Source of the DNA: Micrococcales bacterium UBA3913
GTDB lineage: Bacteria > Actinomycetota > Actinomycetes > Actinomycetales > Microbacteriaceae
Reading direction: 5' to 3'
Length of the DNA stretch: 25,292 nt
Assembly (NCBI GenBank): GCA_002391425.1
Contig: DGEZ01000153.1
Location: forward strand, 1-25,292
The notes beneath the pieces were generated by a model. The model saw only the letters and a list, made by a program, of their open reading frames with translations, did not search any database and had not been told where the DNA came from. Of this stretch, positions 7,727 to 15,523 are shown piece by piece. Positions within the stretch are counted from its first letter, which is position 1. Every line of letters starts with the position of its first letter. The position numbers and the translations under genes were made by a program.

Positions 7727-8730
7727 CTGACCATGCCGTTCAGGCACCCCAACGCACGTCACCGACTCAGACGACGATGCGCGCCGCCCTCATCGACGAG
7801 CCCGGCGGCCCCGACGTGTTTCGCCTCGCCGACGTCGCCTACCCGGTGACCGTCAACGCCGAAGCCATCGTCCGTGTTCACGCCGCCGGGGTCAATCCGA
7901 TCGACGCGAAGACCCGCGCAGGCGCGGGCGCCGCAAAGGGGATCACGCGCTACCCCACAACTCTGGGCTATGACTTCTCCGGCACCGTCGTAGCCGCCCC
8001 ATATGAGAGCTGCCCCTTCCCTGCAGGCACAGAGGTGTACGGCATGTCGGATGCCCCGCGCAACGCCGGTAGCTACGCCGAGTACCTTGCCGTCCCAATC
8101 AGCCACCTGGCCCGGAAACCACGCTCCTTAAGTCACGTGGAAGCAGCTGGCGTACCGCTGGCCGCACTCACTGCGTGGGGAATGGTCATTGAGACCGCGA
8201 AAGCACGCGAGGGACAGCGCATCCTCATCCACGGCGCCTCCGGAGGCGTCGGACACTTCGCGGTGCAGCTGGCCACCTACTTTGGCGCGTATGTGATTGC
8301 AACCACCTCGACCCCCAATGTGGAATTCGTCAAATCCCTGGGGGCCCGAGAAGTGATCGACTACACGAAAGAGCGCTTCGAGAATGTCCTCCCCCAACCC
8401 GTGGACGTCGTCATCGACCTCATCGGCAATACACACGACAACATGGGCACACGCTCCCTGGACGTGACCAGACCCGGCGGCCTCCTCGTGAACGCGCCCA
8501 CCGGGTCGTGGCCAAACCTTGTCGAGGAGGCCGCCCTGCAGGGGGTCCGCGCCACCCACTACAAAGTCTCACCCGAGGGTTCGACCCTCTCCGTGCTCAC
8601 CCGCCTGCTCGATGCAGGAGATCTCCGCGTCAGCATCTTCGACGAGTTCCCCCTCGCCTCTGTCGCCGATGCGCACGCGCTGATCGAGACAGGCCACGTG
8701 CGCGGGAAAGTCGTCCTGCGTCTGAACTGA
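7723..8730 (+). CDS. zinc-independent NAD(P)H:quinone oxidoreductase (MDR family)
   Basis: A 335-residue medium-chain dehydrogenase/reductase of the quinone oxidoreductase class, a soluble enzyme that reduces quinones or alpha,beta-unsaturated carbonyls with NADPH. It has the N-terminal GroES-like fold (VHAAGVNPIDAKTRAG, TLGYDFSGTVVA) and the Rossmann motif GASGGVGHFAVQLA at about residues 164-177. It ends in the usual HVRGKVVLRLN. The cysteine/histidine zinc ligands of alcohol dehydrogenases are absent, as expected. ATG 7723 is chosen because the micro-ORF ends on it. The internal ATG at residue 19 (MRAALIDEPGG) matches where many relatives begin and is an alternative. It converges with ptsI, 27 bases away. 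Confidence 0.9.
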   Translation: MTDHAVQAPQRTSPTQTTMRAALIDEPGGPDVFRLADVAYPVTVNAEAIVRVHAAGVNPIDAKTRAGAGAAKGITRYPTTLGYDFSGTVVAAPYESCPFPAGTEVYGMSDAPRNAGSYAEYLAVPISHLARKPRSLSHVEAAGVPLAALTAWGMVIETAKAREGQRILIHGASGGVGHFAVQLATYFGAYVIATTSTPNVEFVKSLGAREVIDYTKERFENVLPQPVDVVIDLIGNTHDNMGTRSLDVTRPGGLLVNAPTGSWPNLVEEAALQGVRATHYKVSPEGSTLSVLTRLLDAGDLRVSIFDEFPLASVADAHALIETGHVRGKVVLRLN

Positions 8731-8757
8731 CCGATCCGCAGCGGGCCCCGTCGCGTC

Positions 8758-10398
8758 TCAGTCCAGAGAGTCCTTGCCGGGAGCATACGCTGCGAGTGCC
8801 TTCGCCGCCAGAGCCTGGGCCTCCTCCAGAGTGTGTTGCGCAAGTTCTGCACGAACATCCGCAATCGACCGCGAGGACATGGACAACGTCGTCACGCCCA
8901 GCCCCACGAGGACGACGGCGAGATCCGGGTCCGCCGCAGCCTCGCCACAGACGCCCACGGCTTTGCCCGCCGCTTTGCCAGCGTCCGCAATCATCTTAAT
9001 CAGGCGCAGCACCGCAGGATGCCACGGGTTCTGGTAGGAGCCAACAGCACCAAGCAGGCGGTCCGCCGCCATCGTGTACTGGGTCAGGTCGTTGGTGCCA
9101 ATGCTGACAAAGTCCGCGTACTCAAACACCTGATCGGCCACCAGAGCAATGGAAGGCACCTCGGCCATCGCACCGACCGTCTTCAAACCGTATCCGGTGG
9201 CAATCTCGTGGAAGTACTTCGCCTCCGAGGCGTCGGCCACCATGGGGGCCATAACCCACAGATCGGCGTGGGTCTGAGCATCCGCCTCAGCGAGAGCCTG
9301 AAGCTGCGTGCGCAGAATGTCCTCGTGGGCCCGCAGCGCGCGAATACCGCGCACCCCGAGAGCCGGGTTCTCCTCATCATCCGAGCTGAGGAACGCCAGC
9401 GGCTTATCCGCACCCGCGTCGAGTACGCGCACGACCACTTTCTTGCCAGGGAAAGCCTCCAACAGTTGCGCGTAGGCTGCCCGCTGCTGATCCACCGTCG
9501 GAGCACTCTCCGAATTCAGGAAGAGGAACTCCGTGCGGAAAAGACCGATACCCTCGGCGCCCGCCTCCACCGCTGCAGCGGCATCCTCGGGCTTGCCCAC
9601 ATTGGCCAGCAGGGGGACGGGATGTCCGTCGGCGAGTGCCCCCGGGGCGATGGGCTGGTTTGCGATGGCCGCGAGTTTGGCGGCCTTGGCCTGTGCTGCT
9701 GAGAGCTCCTCCGTGGTGGGATCGGCTGTGACCGCACCGGCGCGCGCATCCACGATCACCGTGGCGCCGTCGGGGATCTGCGTCGCGCCCGGAACCCCCA
9801 CCACGGCGGGAATTCCCAGGGATCGCGCGAGGATGGCGGTGTGGCTTGTCGGGCCTCCGGAGCTGGTGATCAGCGCGAGAGTCTTCTCCAGATCGAGCGT
9901 CGCGGTGTCCGCGGGGGCGAGGTCGACCGCAGCGAGGACGAAGGGGACGTCACTGACCGGCACACCGGGAGCAGGAACGCCGCGTAGCTTGGCGATCACA
10001 CGCTGCGAGACATCTCCGAGATCGGTGGCACGTTCGGCCATGTATCCACCCAGGCTTTCGAGCATGGAACGGAATGACGCGAATGCCTCGAATACGGCGC
10101 GTTCCCCCGTTTTGCCCGCATCGATGAGATCCCGGATGCTCTTGGCCAGCGCCGGGTCCTGAGCCATGAGCGCGGAAGCCTTGAGCACTTCCTCCGCTGC
10201 GCCACCGGCGCGCGCCGCGCGCGCGTTGAGCTCATTCCCGACATCCTTGAGAGCAGAGAGCACGTCGTTGTACTCGGTCTCAGCGGTGATTCCGGAATCT
10301 CGTGGCTCATTCACGGGCTCCGTGAGCGGCTCGGGCATCTGCAACACCGGACCGACAACAACCCCGCGGCCAACCCCAATACCTTCAAGCACGGTCAT
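8758..10398 (-). CDS. ptsI: PTS enzyme I (phosphoenolpyruvate-protein phosphotransferase)
   Basis: Enzyme I starts the sugar phosphotransferase relay by taking phosphate from PEP and passing it to HPr in the cytoplasm. It has 546 residues from ATG 10398, close to the family length. The N-terminal HPr-binding region is followed by the phosphohistidine motif GGPTSHTAILARSLGIPAVVG with catalytic His186. The C-terminal PEP-binding barrel carries GIGLFRTEFLFL, NPALGVRGIRAL, FVSIGTNDLTQYTMA and VCGEAAADP. AAGGAG lies nine bases before the chosen ATG; the longer in-frame starts would overlap it. It is divergent from the ROK, IIA, IIB and HPr genes, completing the relay. No sugar permease is present. 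Confidence 0.97.
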   Translation of the reverse strand: MTVLEGIGVGRGVVVGPVLQMPEPLTEPVNEPRDSGITAETEYNDVLSALKDVGNELNARAARAGGAAEEVLKASALMAQDPALAKSIRDLIDAGKTGERAVFEAFASFRSMLESLGGYMAERATDLGDVSQRVIAKLRGVPAPGVPVSDVPFVLAAVDLAPADTATLDLEKTLALITSSGGPTSHTAILARSLGIPAVVGVPGATQIPDGATVIVDARAGAVTADPTTEELSAAQAKAAKLAAIANQPIAPGALADGHPVPLLANVGKPEDAAAAVEAGAEGIGLFRTEFLFLNSESAPTVDQQRAAYAQLLEAFPGKKVVVRVLDAGADKPLAFLSSDDEENPALGVRGIRALRAHEDILRTQLQALAEADAQTHADLWVMAPMVADASEAKYFHEIATGYGLKTVGAMAEVPSIALVADQVFEYADFVSIGTNDLTQYTMAADRLLGAVGSYQNPWHPAVLRLIKMIADAGKAAGKAVGVCGEAAADPDLAVVLVGLGVTTLSMSSRSIADVRAELAQHTLEEAQALAAKALAAYAPGKDSLD

Positions 10399-10624
10399 TT
10401 TCACTCTCTCCTTAGCCTTTGCGGCCCATATCCGCACACAGCTTCAACTCTGACTGCGCGCGCGAATACTCAAACACCTTAGGCAACTTTCGCGCACACG
10501 TAGCCAAAAGTCAAAGGCAGTGGCAGAATATTGTCCATACTCAGAGGAAATCTTGCGCGTCACCTCAACGACGAGGACAAGACGACCACAATCGAGCATC
10601 AGAATACTCTGCAGAGGAGACAAC
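10399..10624. promoter_or_regulatory. divergent control region between ptsI and the ROK gene
   Basis: The 226-base spacer carries the start signals of both directions. An AT-rich core at 10531-10537 (AGAATAT) can be read as a -10 on either strand (TATTCT for ptsI, TATTGT for the ROK side). TACTCT at 10605-10610 is a closer -10 candidate for the ROK gene. TTGACT is seen on the minus strand at about 10508-10513 but without a convincing partner. A part-match to the ptsH palindrome, AACACCT, lies at about 10474-10480. I cannot fix the promoters with confidence. Confidence 0.35.
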
Positions 10625-11794
10625 GTGGACGCCCAGTGGCCGACCGGATCCGGTGTTCTCCTCCACAAGATTCGCCGAAATCCCGGGATAGCACGTGCTC
10701 GTCTCGTCCAGGAGCTCGGCTGGGCACGTGCCACTGTGGGGAAGCGTCTCGAAGAGCTGCTGACGTGCGGGCTCATTGAGATCACGGGGCAGCATGAGTC
10801 CACGGGAGGGCGCAGGGCCGAGGCGTTCTCCATCAACCCTGCACGCGGCGTCGTGCTTGCCGCAGACATCGGCTCATCTCACTCGCGGCTGGCCATTGCC
10901 GACATGGCCGGCGATATCCTCATCGACGATGAGGCAGATATCCTCATCGACTCGGGCCCGGAGGAATTCTTCGAGTGGGCCGAACAGGTCTTCGCGTTCA
11001 TGCTGGAACGTATCGGGCGCACCCCCCGGGAGGTCCTCGCCGTCGGTATTGGCGTCCCCGACCCGGTCGACCCGACCACGGGGATCCTACACAGCCCCGC
11101 ATCGCGCACCGCATGGACGCGCATCCCGTTGGCCGATTACGTACGCTCCGTGTACCCGACCGCCGTGGTCGCGATAGAGCGCGACGCCAACCTCCTGGCC
11201 ATCGTCGAGCGCCGCCTGGGCTGGCCGGAGGCCACGAACCTCGCCCTGGTCAAGTTCAGCTCGGGGTTAGGCAGCGGCCTCGTCGTCCGGGGAAAGCTGT
11301 ATCACGGGAGTAAGGGAACCGCAGGCAACATTGGGTCCGTCCTCCGGCGCTCACCCCGTGGTTCTGTGGCACCGTTGGATACGTTCGCCAGCGGATGGTC
11401 CATCCAAGCGCAGCTGGAAAGCTACGGCTACAACGTGCGCACCAGCGCCGACATCGTCGCCCTGGCCAACAGCGGAGACGAAGCGGCACAATCGCTGATC
11501 ACCACCGCGGCACGAGCACTGGCCGAGGCAAGCCTTGACCTGGTCAAGATCGTCAGCCCGGAGGTTCTCATCGTCAGCGGGACATTTGCAGAGACGGGAA
11601 ACCTCGTCCTCAGTCCGTTCCAGGATGTCTTCACGACCGCCCAGGAGGATCTTCCCGGAGGGCCCCCGGAAATCGCGCTAGCCCGTATTGGCCGGGCCGC
11701 CGGTGTTCGTGGCGCAGCGCTGACCGGTCTGGACAGGTATTTCGACGCCGACCGGATTAGTGCACTCACCGCACACGGACTGCCCCCGACATAA
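10625..11794 (+). CDS. ROK family transcriptional regulator with degenerate zinc loop
   Basis: A 389-residue protein with an N-terminal winged helix-turn-helix (about residues 8-60; ARLVQELGWARATVGKRLEEL) and a C-terminal sugar-kinase-like ROK domain. That domain includes the phosphate motif DIGSSHSRLAIAD from residue 81, the putative sugar/catalytic segment ERDANLLAI, and the glycine-rich SSGLGSGLVVRGKLYHG. The usual zinc site (GH followed by a CxCGxxGC cluster) is missing: the segment reads GNIGSVLRRSPRGSVAP and goes straight to LDTFASG, with no Cys and Ser in place of His. GTG 10625 is chosen because GAGGAG precedes it; the longer frame upstream has no good start. It leads the IIA-IIB-HPr genes and is the obvious candidate regulator of the locus. 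The ligand is unknown. Confidence 0.88.
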   Translation: MDAQWPTGSGVLLHKIRRNPGIARARLVQELGWARATVGKRLEELLTCGLIEITGQHESTGGRRAEAFSINPARGVVLAADIGSSHSRLAIADMAGDILIDDEADILIDSGPEEFFEWAEQVFAFMLERIGRTPREVLAVGIGVPDPVDPTTGILHSPASRTAWTRIPLADYVRSVYPTAVVAIERDANLLAIVERRLGWPEATNLALVKFSSGLGSGLVVRGKLYHGSKGTAGNIGSVLRRSPRGSVAPLDTFASGWSIQAQLESYGYNVRTSADIVALANSGDEAAQSLITTAARALAEASLDLVKIVSPEVLIVSGTFAETGNLVLSPFQDVFTTAQEDLPGGPPEIALARIGRAAGVRGAALTGLDRYFDADRISALTAHGLPPT

Positions 11795-11874
11795 GCCACA
11801 GGTGTGCGCGGCATTCCACCGCGTATGCTCGGACATAGAAAATCAGACCGAAACCGGCTGGAAAGGAGAAGCAC

Positions 11875-12330
11875 ATGGCACGTAATCTTGTCGCCTCCCT
11901 GCCGGAATCTGCCATTCGTCTCAACCAGGACGCACACTCCTGGGAAGAGGCCGTGCGCATCGCCGGAGATGCGCTCGTCGCCAGCGGCGCAACGACGCCC
12001 GCATACGGCCAGGAAATGGTGGATGCCGTCAAGACCCATGGCCCATACATCGTCATCGTTCCGCACATCGCACTCGCCCACTCCCGGCCGGGGCCAAGCG
12101 TCCTGGACGACGGCCTGTCCTGGGTGAGCCTGAAGACGCCGGTGGAGTTCGGGCATCCGCAGAACGACCCGGTGCGAGTGGTCATCGGCCTTGCCTCCAT
12201 GAACCACGACGCACACATCGCCACGATGGCGGCGCTGGCGGCGCTGCTGGGCGACGTCCAGCGTCGCGAGGAAATCCTCGCGGTAAAATCAGTCGGAAAT
12301 CTGAAGACTCTCCTCGCAGCATATGCGTGA
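11875..12330 (+). CDS. PTS sugar-specific EIIA, ascorbate (UlaC/SgaA) class
   Basis: A 151-residue cytoplasmic phosphocarrier of the fructose/mannitol-ascorbate EIIA fold. The active-site region reads VPHIALAHSRPG. By alignment with UlaC (APGVAMPHARP) the phosphorylated histidine is His69, with Ala replacing the usual preceding Pro and an additional His at position 64. The start has a strong AAAGGAGAA site. It follows the ROK gene by 80 bases and precedes IIB by 25 bases, so the three probably share transcripts. TATGCT at about 11824-11829 could be an internal -10. In known systems this domain passes phosphate from HPr to IIB. No IIC component is present in this window. Confidence 0.88.
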   Translation: MARNLVASLPESAIRLNQDAHSWEEAVRIAGDALVASGATTPAYGQEMVDAVKTHGPYIVIVPHIALAHSRPGPSVLDDGLSWVSLKTPVEFGHPQNDPVRVVIGLASMNHDAHIATMAALAALLGDVQRREEILAVKSVGNLKTLLAAYA

Positions 12331-12355
12331 GAGCAGCCCACGTTCAGGGGAATCC

Positions 12356-12637
12356 ATGAAGAAGATTGTCACCGTGTGCGGAATGGGGATCGGAACATCC
12401 GTGCTCCTCAAGATGAACCTGGAAAAGGTCGTGAAGCAACGCGGCCTGGAGGCGACCGTCATCGCATCAGACATCGACTCCGTCCCGCACAAAGCAGAAG
12501 ATGCCGACGTGATCCTTACCTCTGCGGAGTTCGAACCCCGATTGACCGGCTTGCCTGCGCAGGTGATTGTGATATCCAACTTCTTCGATCTCGACGAGAT
12601 CGACGACAAACTTGCCGACCTTCTTGGTGAGGAGTGA
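12356..12637 (+). CDS. PTS sugar-specific EIIB, lactose/ascorbate (UlaB-like) class
   Basis: A 93-residue EIIB domain. The phosphocysteine loop CGMGIGTSVLLKM begins at Cys8, the expected position, with the small Rossmann-like fold seen in UlaB and cellobiose IIB proteins. The rest (DIDSVPHKAEDADVILTSAE and VIVISNFFDLDEI) matches the family length and pattern. ATG 12356 is preceded by CAGGGG; a longer in-frame start at 12323 has no site and lies just past the end of the IIA gene. In a transport system it would donate phosphate to the sugar on a IIC permease, but the next gene is HPr. It may serve a permease encoded elsewhere or act in regulation. Confidence 0.88.
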   Translation: MKKIVTVCGMGIGTSVLLKMNLEKVVKQRGLEATVIASDIDSVPHKAEDADVILTSAEFEPRLTGLPAQVIVISNFFDLDEIDDKLADLLGEE

Positions 12638-12689
12638 GCCGACCCGAACGGAACACTCGGCCCTCCGGGGCAGTAATGACAGAAAATAG

Positions 12690-12704
12690 GAACACCTGGT
12701 GTTC
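12690..12704. promoter_or_regulatory. perfect palindrome upstream of ptsH (candidate operator)
   Basis: GAACACC-T-GGTGTTC is a perfect 15-base palindrome lying 22 bases before the ptsH start, just ahead of its ribosome site. It has the size and symmetry of a dimeric repressor site. The spacing of the GAAC and GTTC half-sites (7 bases) excludes the actinobacterial LexA box (4 bases). The ROK protein two genes upstream is one possible binder; this is inference. Confidence 0.5.
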
Positions 12705-12726
12705 GTCAATCGAATGGAGTAAACAC

Positions 12727-12996
12727 ATGGCACACGTCACCCGCAGCGTCACGATCAACGACCCGGTTGGCCTGCACGCTCGCCCCGCCTCGGAGTTCGT
12801 GCAGAAAGTCAACGAGTCCAAGACAAGCGTCACGATCTGCAAGGAAGGCGGAAGCCCCGTGGATGCGTCCAGCATCCTATCCGTGCTCTCTCTGGGCATT
12901 GCCCAGGGAGACGTCGTCGAGCTAAGCGTCGAGGGCGACAACGCGGATGCTGTCGCAGACGACCTCAAGTACCTTCTGGAGCATCAGGAAGGCTGA
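12727..12996 (+). CDS. ptsH: phosphocarrier protein HPr
   Basis: HPr, 89 residues, shuttles phosphate from enzyme I to EIIA proteins. The active-site motif is GLHARPASEFV with catalytic His17 (His15 in E. coli numbering). The second conserved block, VDASSILSVLSLGIAQGD, contains serines at the place of the regulatory Ser46 of Firmicutes but with the actinomycete-style sequence. GGAGT precedes the ATG. It lies 89 bases after IIB, behind a palindrome that may bind a regulator, and is followed by a strong bidirectional hairpin. An in-frame start at 12634 would cross that control region and is rejected. Confidence 0.96.
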   Translation: MAHVTRSVTINDPVGLHARPASEFVQKVNESKTSVTICKEGGSPVDASSILSVLSLGIAQGDVVELSVEGDNADAVADDLKYLLEHQEG

Positions 12997-13019
12997 GTAA
13001 CCGGCCAGATATATACACG

Positions 13020-13055
13020 CACGGGGCGCCTCGAGATTTCTCGAGGCGCCCCGTG
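13020..13055. terminator. bidirectional terminator between ptsH and rplA
   Basis: A 17-base-pair perfect inverted repeat (arms 13020-13036 and 13039-13055) with a two-base TT centre lies between the convergent ptsH and rplA genes. The arm includes ACGGGGCGCCTCGAGA. There is no long T run on either side, which is common for high-GC terminators. It probably ends transcription from both directions. Confidence 0.78.
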
Positions 13056-13077
13056 TTCTCAGGGGATGTGCGGGAAT

Positions 13078-13773
13078 TCAGTTTCCGAATGAGCTCACAT
13101 CGAGCGGGATGCCCGGTCCGAAGGTCGTCGACACGACGGCCTTCTGCACATAACGGCCCTTCGCGCTGGACGGCTTCAGGCGCATGACTTCCTCCATCGC
13201 CGTGCGCAGGTTGTCGCCAAGCTGATCGCCGGAGAACGACGCCTTGCCGACAATGAAGTGCACATTGGAGTGCTTGTCCGTACGGAACTCGATCTTGCCG
13301 CCCTTGATCTCGGTAACGGCCTTCGCCGGGTTCGGGGTGACGGTGCCCGTCTTCGGGTTCGGCATCAGACCACGCGGACCAAGCACCTTACCCAATCGGC
13401 CAACCTTGCCCATCATGTCTGGGGTCGCGACCGCCGCATCGAACGCAGTGTAGCCGTCGGCCACCTTTGCGATGAGCTCATCTCCGCCGACCTCGTCAGC
13501 ACCTGCTGCGATCGCGGCCTCAGCGGCCTCTCCCACGGCAAACACGACCACACGGGCCGTCTTGCCTGTACCGTGCGGCAGGCTCACGGTGCCGCGGACC
13601 ATCTGGTCCGCCTTGCGCGGATCCACACCGAGCTTGAGGGCAACCTCAACCGTGGAATCCGTCTTCGCTGAACCGGTCTCGCGCGCAAGCGCTACCGCCT
13701 CAGCCGGGGTGTACAACTTGCCGGGCTGAATCTTCTCAGCCGCGGCCACATAGGCTTTTGAACGCCTAGACAT
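13078..13773 (-). CDS. rplA: 50S ribosomal protein L1
   Basis: L1, 231 residues, forms the mobile L1 stalk of the large subunit that helps deacylated tRNA leave the ribosome. The family signature is clear: GTVSLPHGTGK, the domain II segment KVGRLGKVLGPRGLMPNPK, GTVTPNP and the C-terminal KGRYVQKAVVSTTFGPGI. A strong GAAGGAGAA site precedes the ATG. It is the last gene of the secE-nusG-rplK-rplA run and ends at the hairpin shared with ptsH. In E. coli L1 represses rplK-rplA translation; no such site was identified here. Confidence 0.98.
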   Translation of the reverse strand: MSRRSKAYVAAAEKIQPGKLYTPAEAVALARETGSAKTDSTVEVALKLGVDPRKADQMVRGTVSLPHGTGKTARVVVFAVGEAAEAAIAAGADEVGGDELIAKVADGYTAFDAAVATPDMMGKVGRLGKVLGPRGLMPNPKTGTVTPNPAKAVTEIKGGKIEFRTDKHSNVHFIVGKASFSGDQLGDNLRTAMEEVMRLKPSSAKGRYVQKAVVSTTFGPGIPLDVSSFGN

Positions 13774-13868
13774 CTGCTACTTCTCCTTCTGGGGCGAAAC
13801 GCCCCTCGTGTGCAGTCGTGGTGTGGGGCCGGCGCGGCCCTCCCACTGGGTTATGTGTCGGTGTGCCC

Positions 13869-14294
13869 TCAGGCGACGGTGATTCCCATCGAACGGGCCG
13901 TGCCCGCGATGATCTTCTCTGCTGCCTCAATGTCGTTTGCATTGAGATCGGGCATCTTCGTCTCCGCGATCTGACGCACCTGGTCCTTCGTGAGCGAACC
14001 GACCTTGACGGTGTGCGGAGTGGCCGAGCCCTTCTGCAGACCAGCCGCCTTCTTGATGAGCTCAGCCGCCGGGGGCGTCTTGAGCACGAATGTGAACGAG
14101 CGATCCTCGTACACCGTGATCTCGACGGGGACGACGTTGCCCTTCTGCGACTCAGTCGCCGCGTTGTAGGCCTTGCAGAACTCCATGATGTTCACGCCAT
14201 GCTGACCCAGCGCGGGGCCGATGGGCGGGGCGGGATTCGCCGCGCCGGCGTTGATCTGGAGCTTGATCAGGCCAGTGACCTTCTTAGCTGCCAT
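13869..14294 (-). CDS. rplK: 50S ribosomal protein L11
   Basis: L11, 141 residues, sits at the GTPase-associated centre of 23S rRNA and is needed for the stringent response through RelA. The N-terminal domain has the proline-rich NPAPPIGPALGQHGVNIMEF, and the C-terminal rRNA-binding domain has VGSLTKDQVRQIAETKMPDL. Length is standard. AGAAGGAAAG lies before the ATG. It is placed 64 bases after nusG and 95 bases before rplA in the same direction. Confidence 0.98.
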   Translation of the reverse strand: MAAKKVTGLIKLQINAGAANPAPPIGPALGQHGVNIMEFCKAYNAATESQKGNVVPVEITVYEDRSFTFVLKTPPAAELIKKAAGLQKGSATPHTVKVGSLTKDQVRQIAETKMPDLNANDIEAAEKIIAGTARSMGITVA

Positions 14295-14358
14295 TGTTCT
14301 TTCCTTCTATTACCTATGTGTCTCTGTCACCCCGAGTGGATGGCAGAAGTCTGACGGG

Positions 14359-15162
14359 TCAGAGCTTTCCGACCTGGTCGAACGAAAGCTCCACCGGAGT
14401 CTCACGTTCGAACAGCGACACCAGCACGATGAGCTTTCCACTCTCCGGCTTGATCTCGCTGAGCGTTCCCGGAAGACCCGCGAACGAGCCGTCCTTGATC
14501 TGTATGGTCTCCCCGATCTCGTAGTCGATGACCGTCGGGATGGCCTTCTTCGCCTTGCCCTTCGTCTTCGCCTGTTCTGTGGCGGTCTCCGCCGCAACCT
14601 GAGCATCCACCAGGGGCTTGAGCATCTCGAAGGCTTCCTCGAAACGCAACGGCGAGGGATTATGGGCGTTACCCACGAACCCGGTAACGGCTGGCGTGTG
14701 CCGCACCAGGGACCACGAATCCTCGTTGAGGTTCATGCGGACCAGAACATACCCGGGGATGCGCACGCGCTTGACGTACTTCGGCTGGCCATTCTTGATC
14801 TCGCGGACTTCCTCCATGGGCACCTCCACCTGGAAGATGTCCTCACCGCCGGCCTCCCCCTCGCGTACCGCATTGTCGCGGCGACGCTCCAGGTTCTCCT
14901 TCACGCGCTTCTCGTAGCCGGCATAGGAGTGGATGACGTACCACTTGCCCAGCTGGCGACGCAGGTCCTTACGGAACTCCTCGTAGGGATCCTTCTCCTG
15001 CTCAGCTTCGGCCGTGTCTGCATCGGCCGTGGCATCGGCAGCCTCGACCTCATCCACGATCTCGCCGGTTTCAGGGTCGACGACGACACTGTCCTCAGCT
15101 GCACCAGCCTCGGGCAGAGACTCCTCTACCGCATCCACATTGATCTCGTCGTTCTCTGACAC
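14359..15162 (-). CDS. nusG: transcription termination/antitermination protein NusG
   Basis: NusG binds RNA polymerase and links it to Rho or to the leading ribosome. The protein is 267 residues from GTG 15162, which follows an AGGAAA site. The frame stays open back to 15207, directly against the secE stop, but that start has no ribosome site. An acidic N-terminal extension of about 70 residues, usual in actinomycetes, precedes the NGN domain (KWYVIHSYAGYEKRVKENL from about residue 73). The C-terminal KOW domain contains GSFAGLPGTLSEI and ends VELSFDQVGKL. It sits between secE and rplK in the canonical order. Confidence 0.97.
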   Translation of the reverse strand: MSENDEINVDAVEESLPEAGAAEDSVVVDPETGEIVDEVEAADATADADTAEAEQEKDPYEEFRKDLRRQLGKWYVIHSYAGYEKRVKENLERRRDNAVREGEAGGEDIFQVEVPMEEVREIKNGQPKYVKRVRIPGYVLVRMNLNEDSWSLVRHTPAVTGFVGNAHNPSPLRFEEAFEMLKPLVDAQVAAETATEQAKTKGKAKKAIPTVIDYEIGETIQIKDGSFAGLPGTLSEIKPESGKLIVLVSLFERETPVELSFDQVGKL

Positions 15163-15207
15163 GTTTCCTATCGCTTTCTTCCCAGATCGTTCCGCCGACA
15201 CACACAC

Positions 15208-15483
15208 CTATCCGGTGAGCCCGCCGCCGAACAACCAGATCATCAGAAGTCCGAACGCCCAATCGAGCACCCAGAGGATTCCCATCATCACCACGACGAA
15301 GGCGAGCACCACCGTCGTGAACTTCACCAGTTCGGAGCGCGACGGAGTTGTCACCTTCTTCAGCTCCGCGAACACCTGCTGGATGAACAACCACATCCGG
15401 CTGAAGATATTCTTCCGCGCCGCGCGGTCCCTACGGGCCTTCGCGACGAGATCCTCATTCGGCTCATCAACAGAAGTTGCCAT
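15208..15483 (-). CDS. secE: preprotein translocase subunit SecE
   Basis: SecE is the small essential subunit of the SecYEG channel. The 91-residue protein has a basic cytoplasmic N-terminus (ARRDRAARKNIFSRM), the amphipathic helix FIQQVFAELKKVTTPSRSEL and a single C-terminal membrane helix (about residues 56-86), the short actinomycete form. It lies between tRNA-Trp and nusG, as in most bacteria of this phylum, and is probably cotranscribed with both. Confidence 0.97.
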   Translation of the reverse strand: MATSVDEPNEDLVAKARRDRAARKNIFSRMWLFIQQVFAELKKVTTPSRSELVKFTTVVLAFVVVMMGILWVLDWAFGLLMIWLFGGGLTG

Positions 15484-15523
15484 CGTTACCTTTCGGTGCC
15501 GTTCGCACAGGGTGTGCGATCCG

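Noticed and set aside
8833..9702. Plus-strand 289-codon frame opposite ptsI
   Set aside because: Shadow of enzyme I; no start signal and no domain.
12690..12704. LexA (SOS) box upstream of ptsH
   Set aside because: The half-sites GAAC and GTTC are seven bases apart instead of four.
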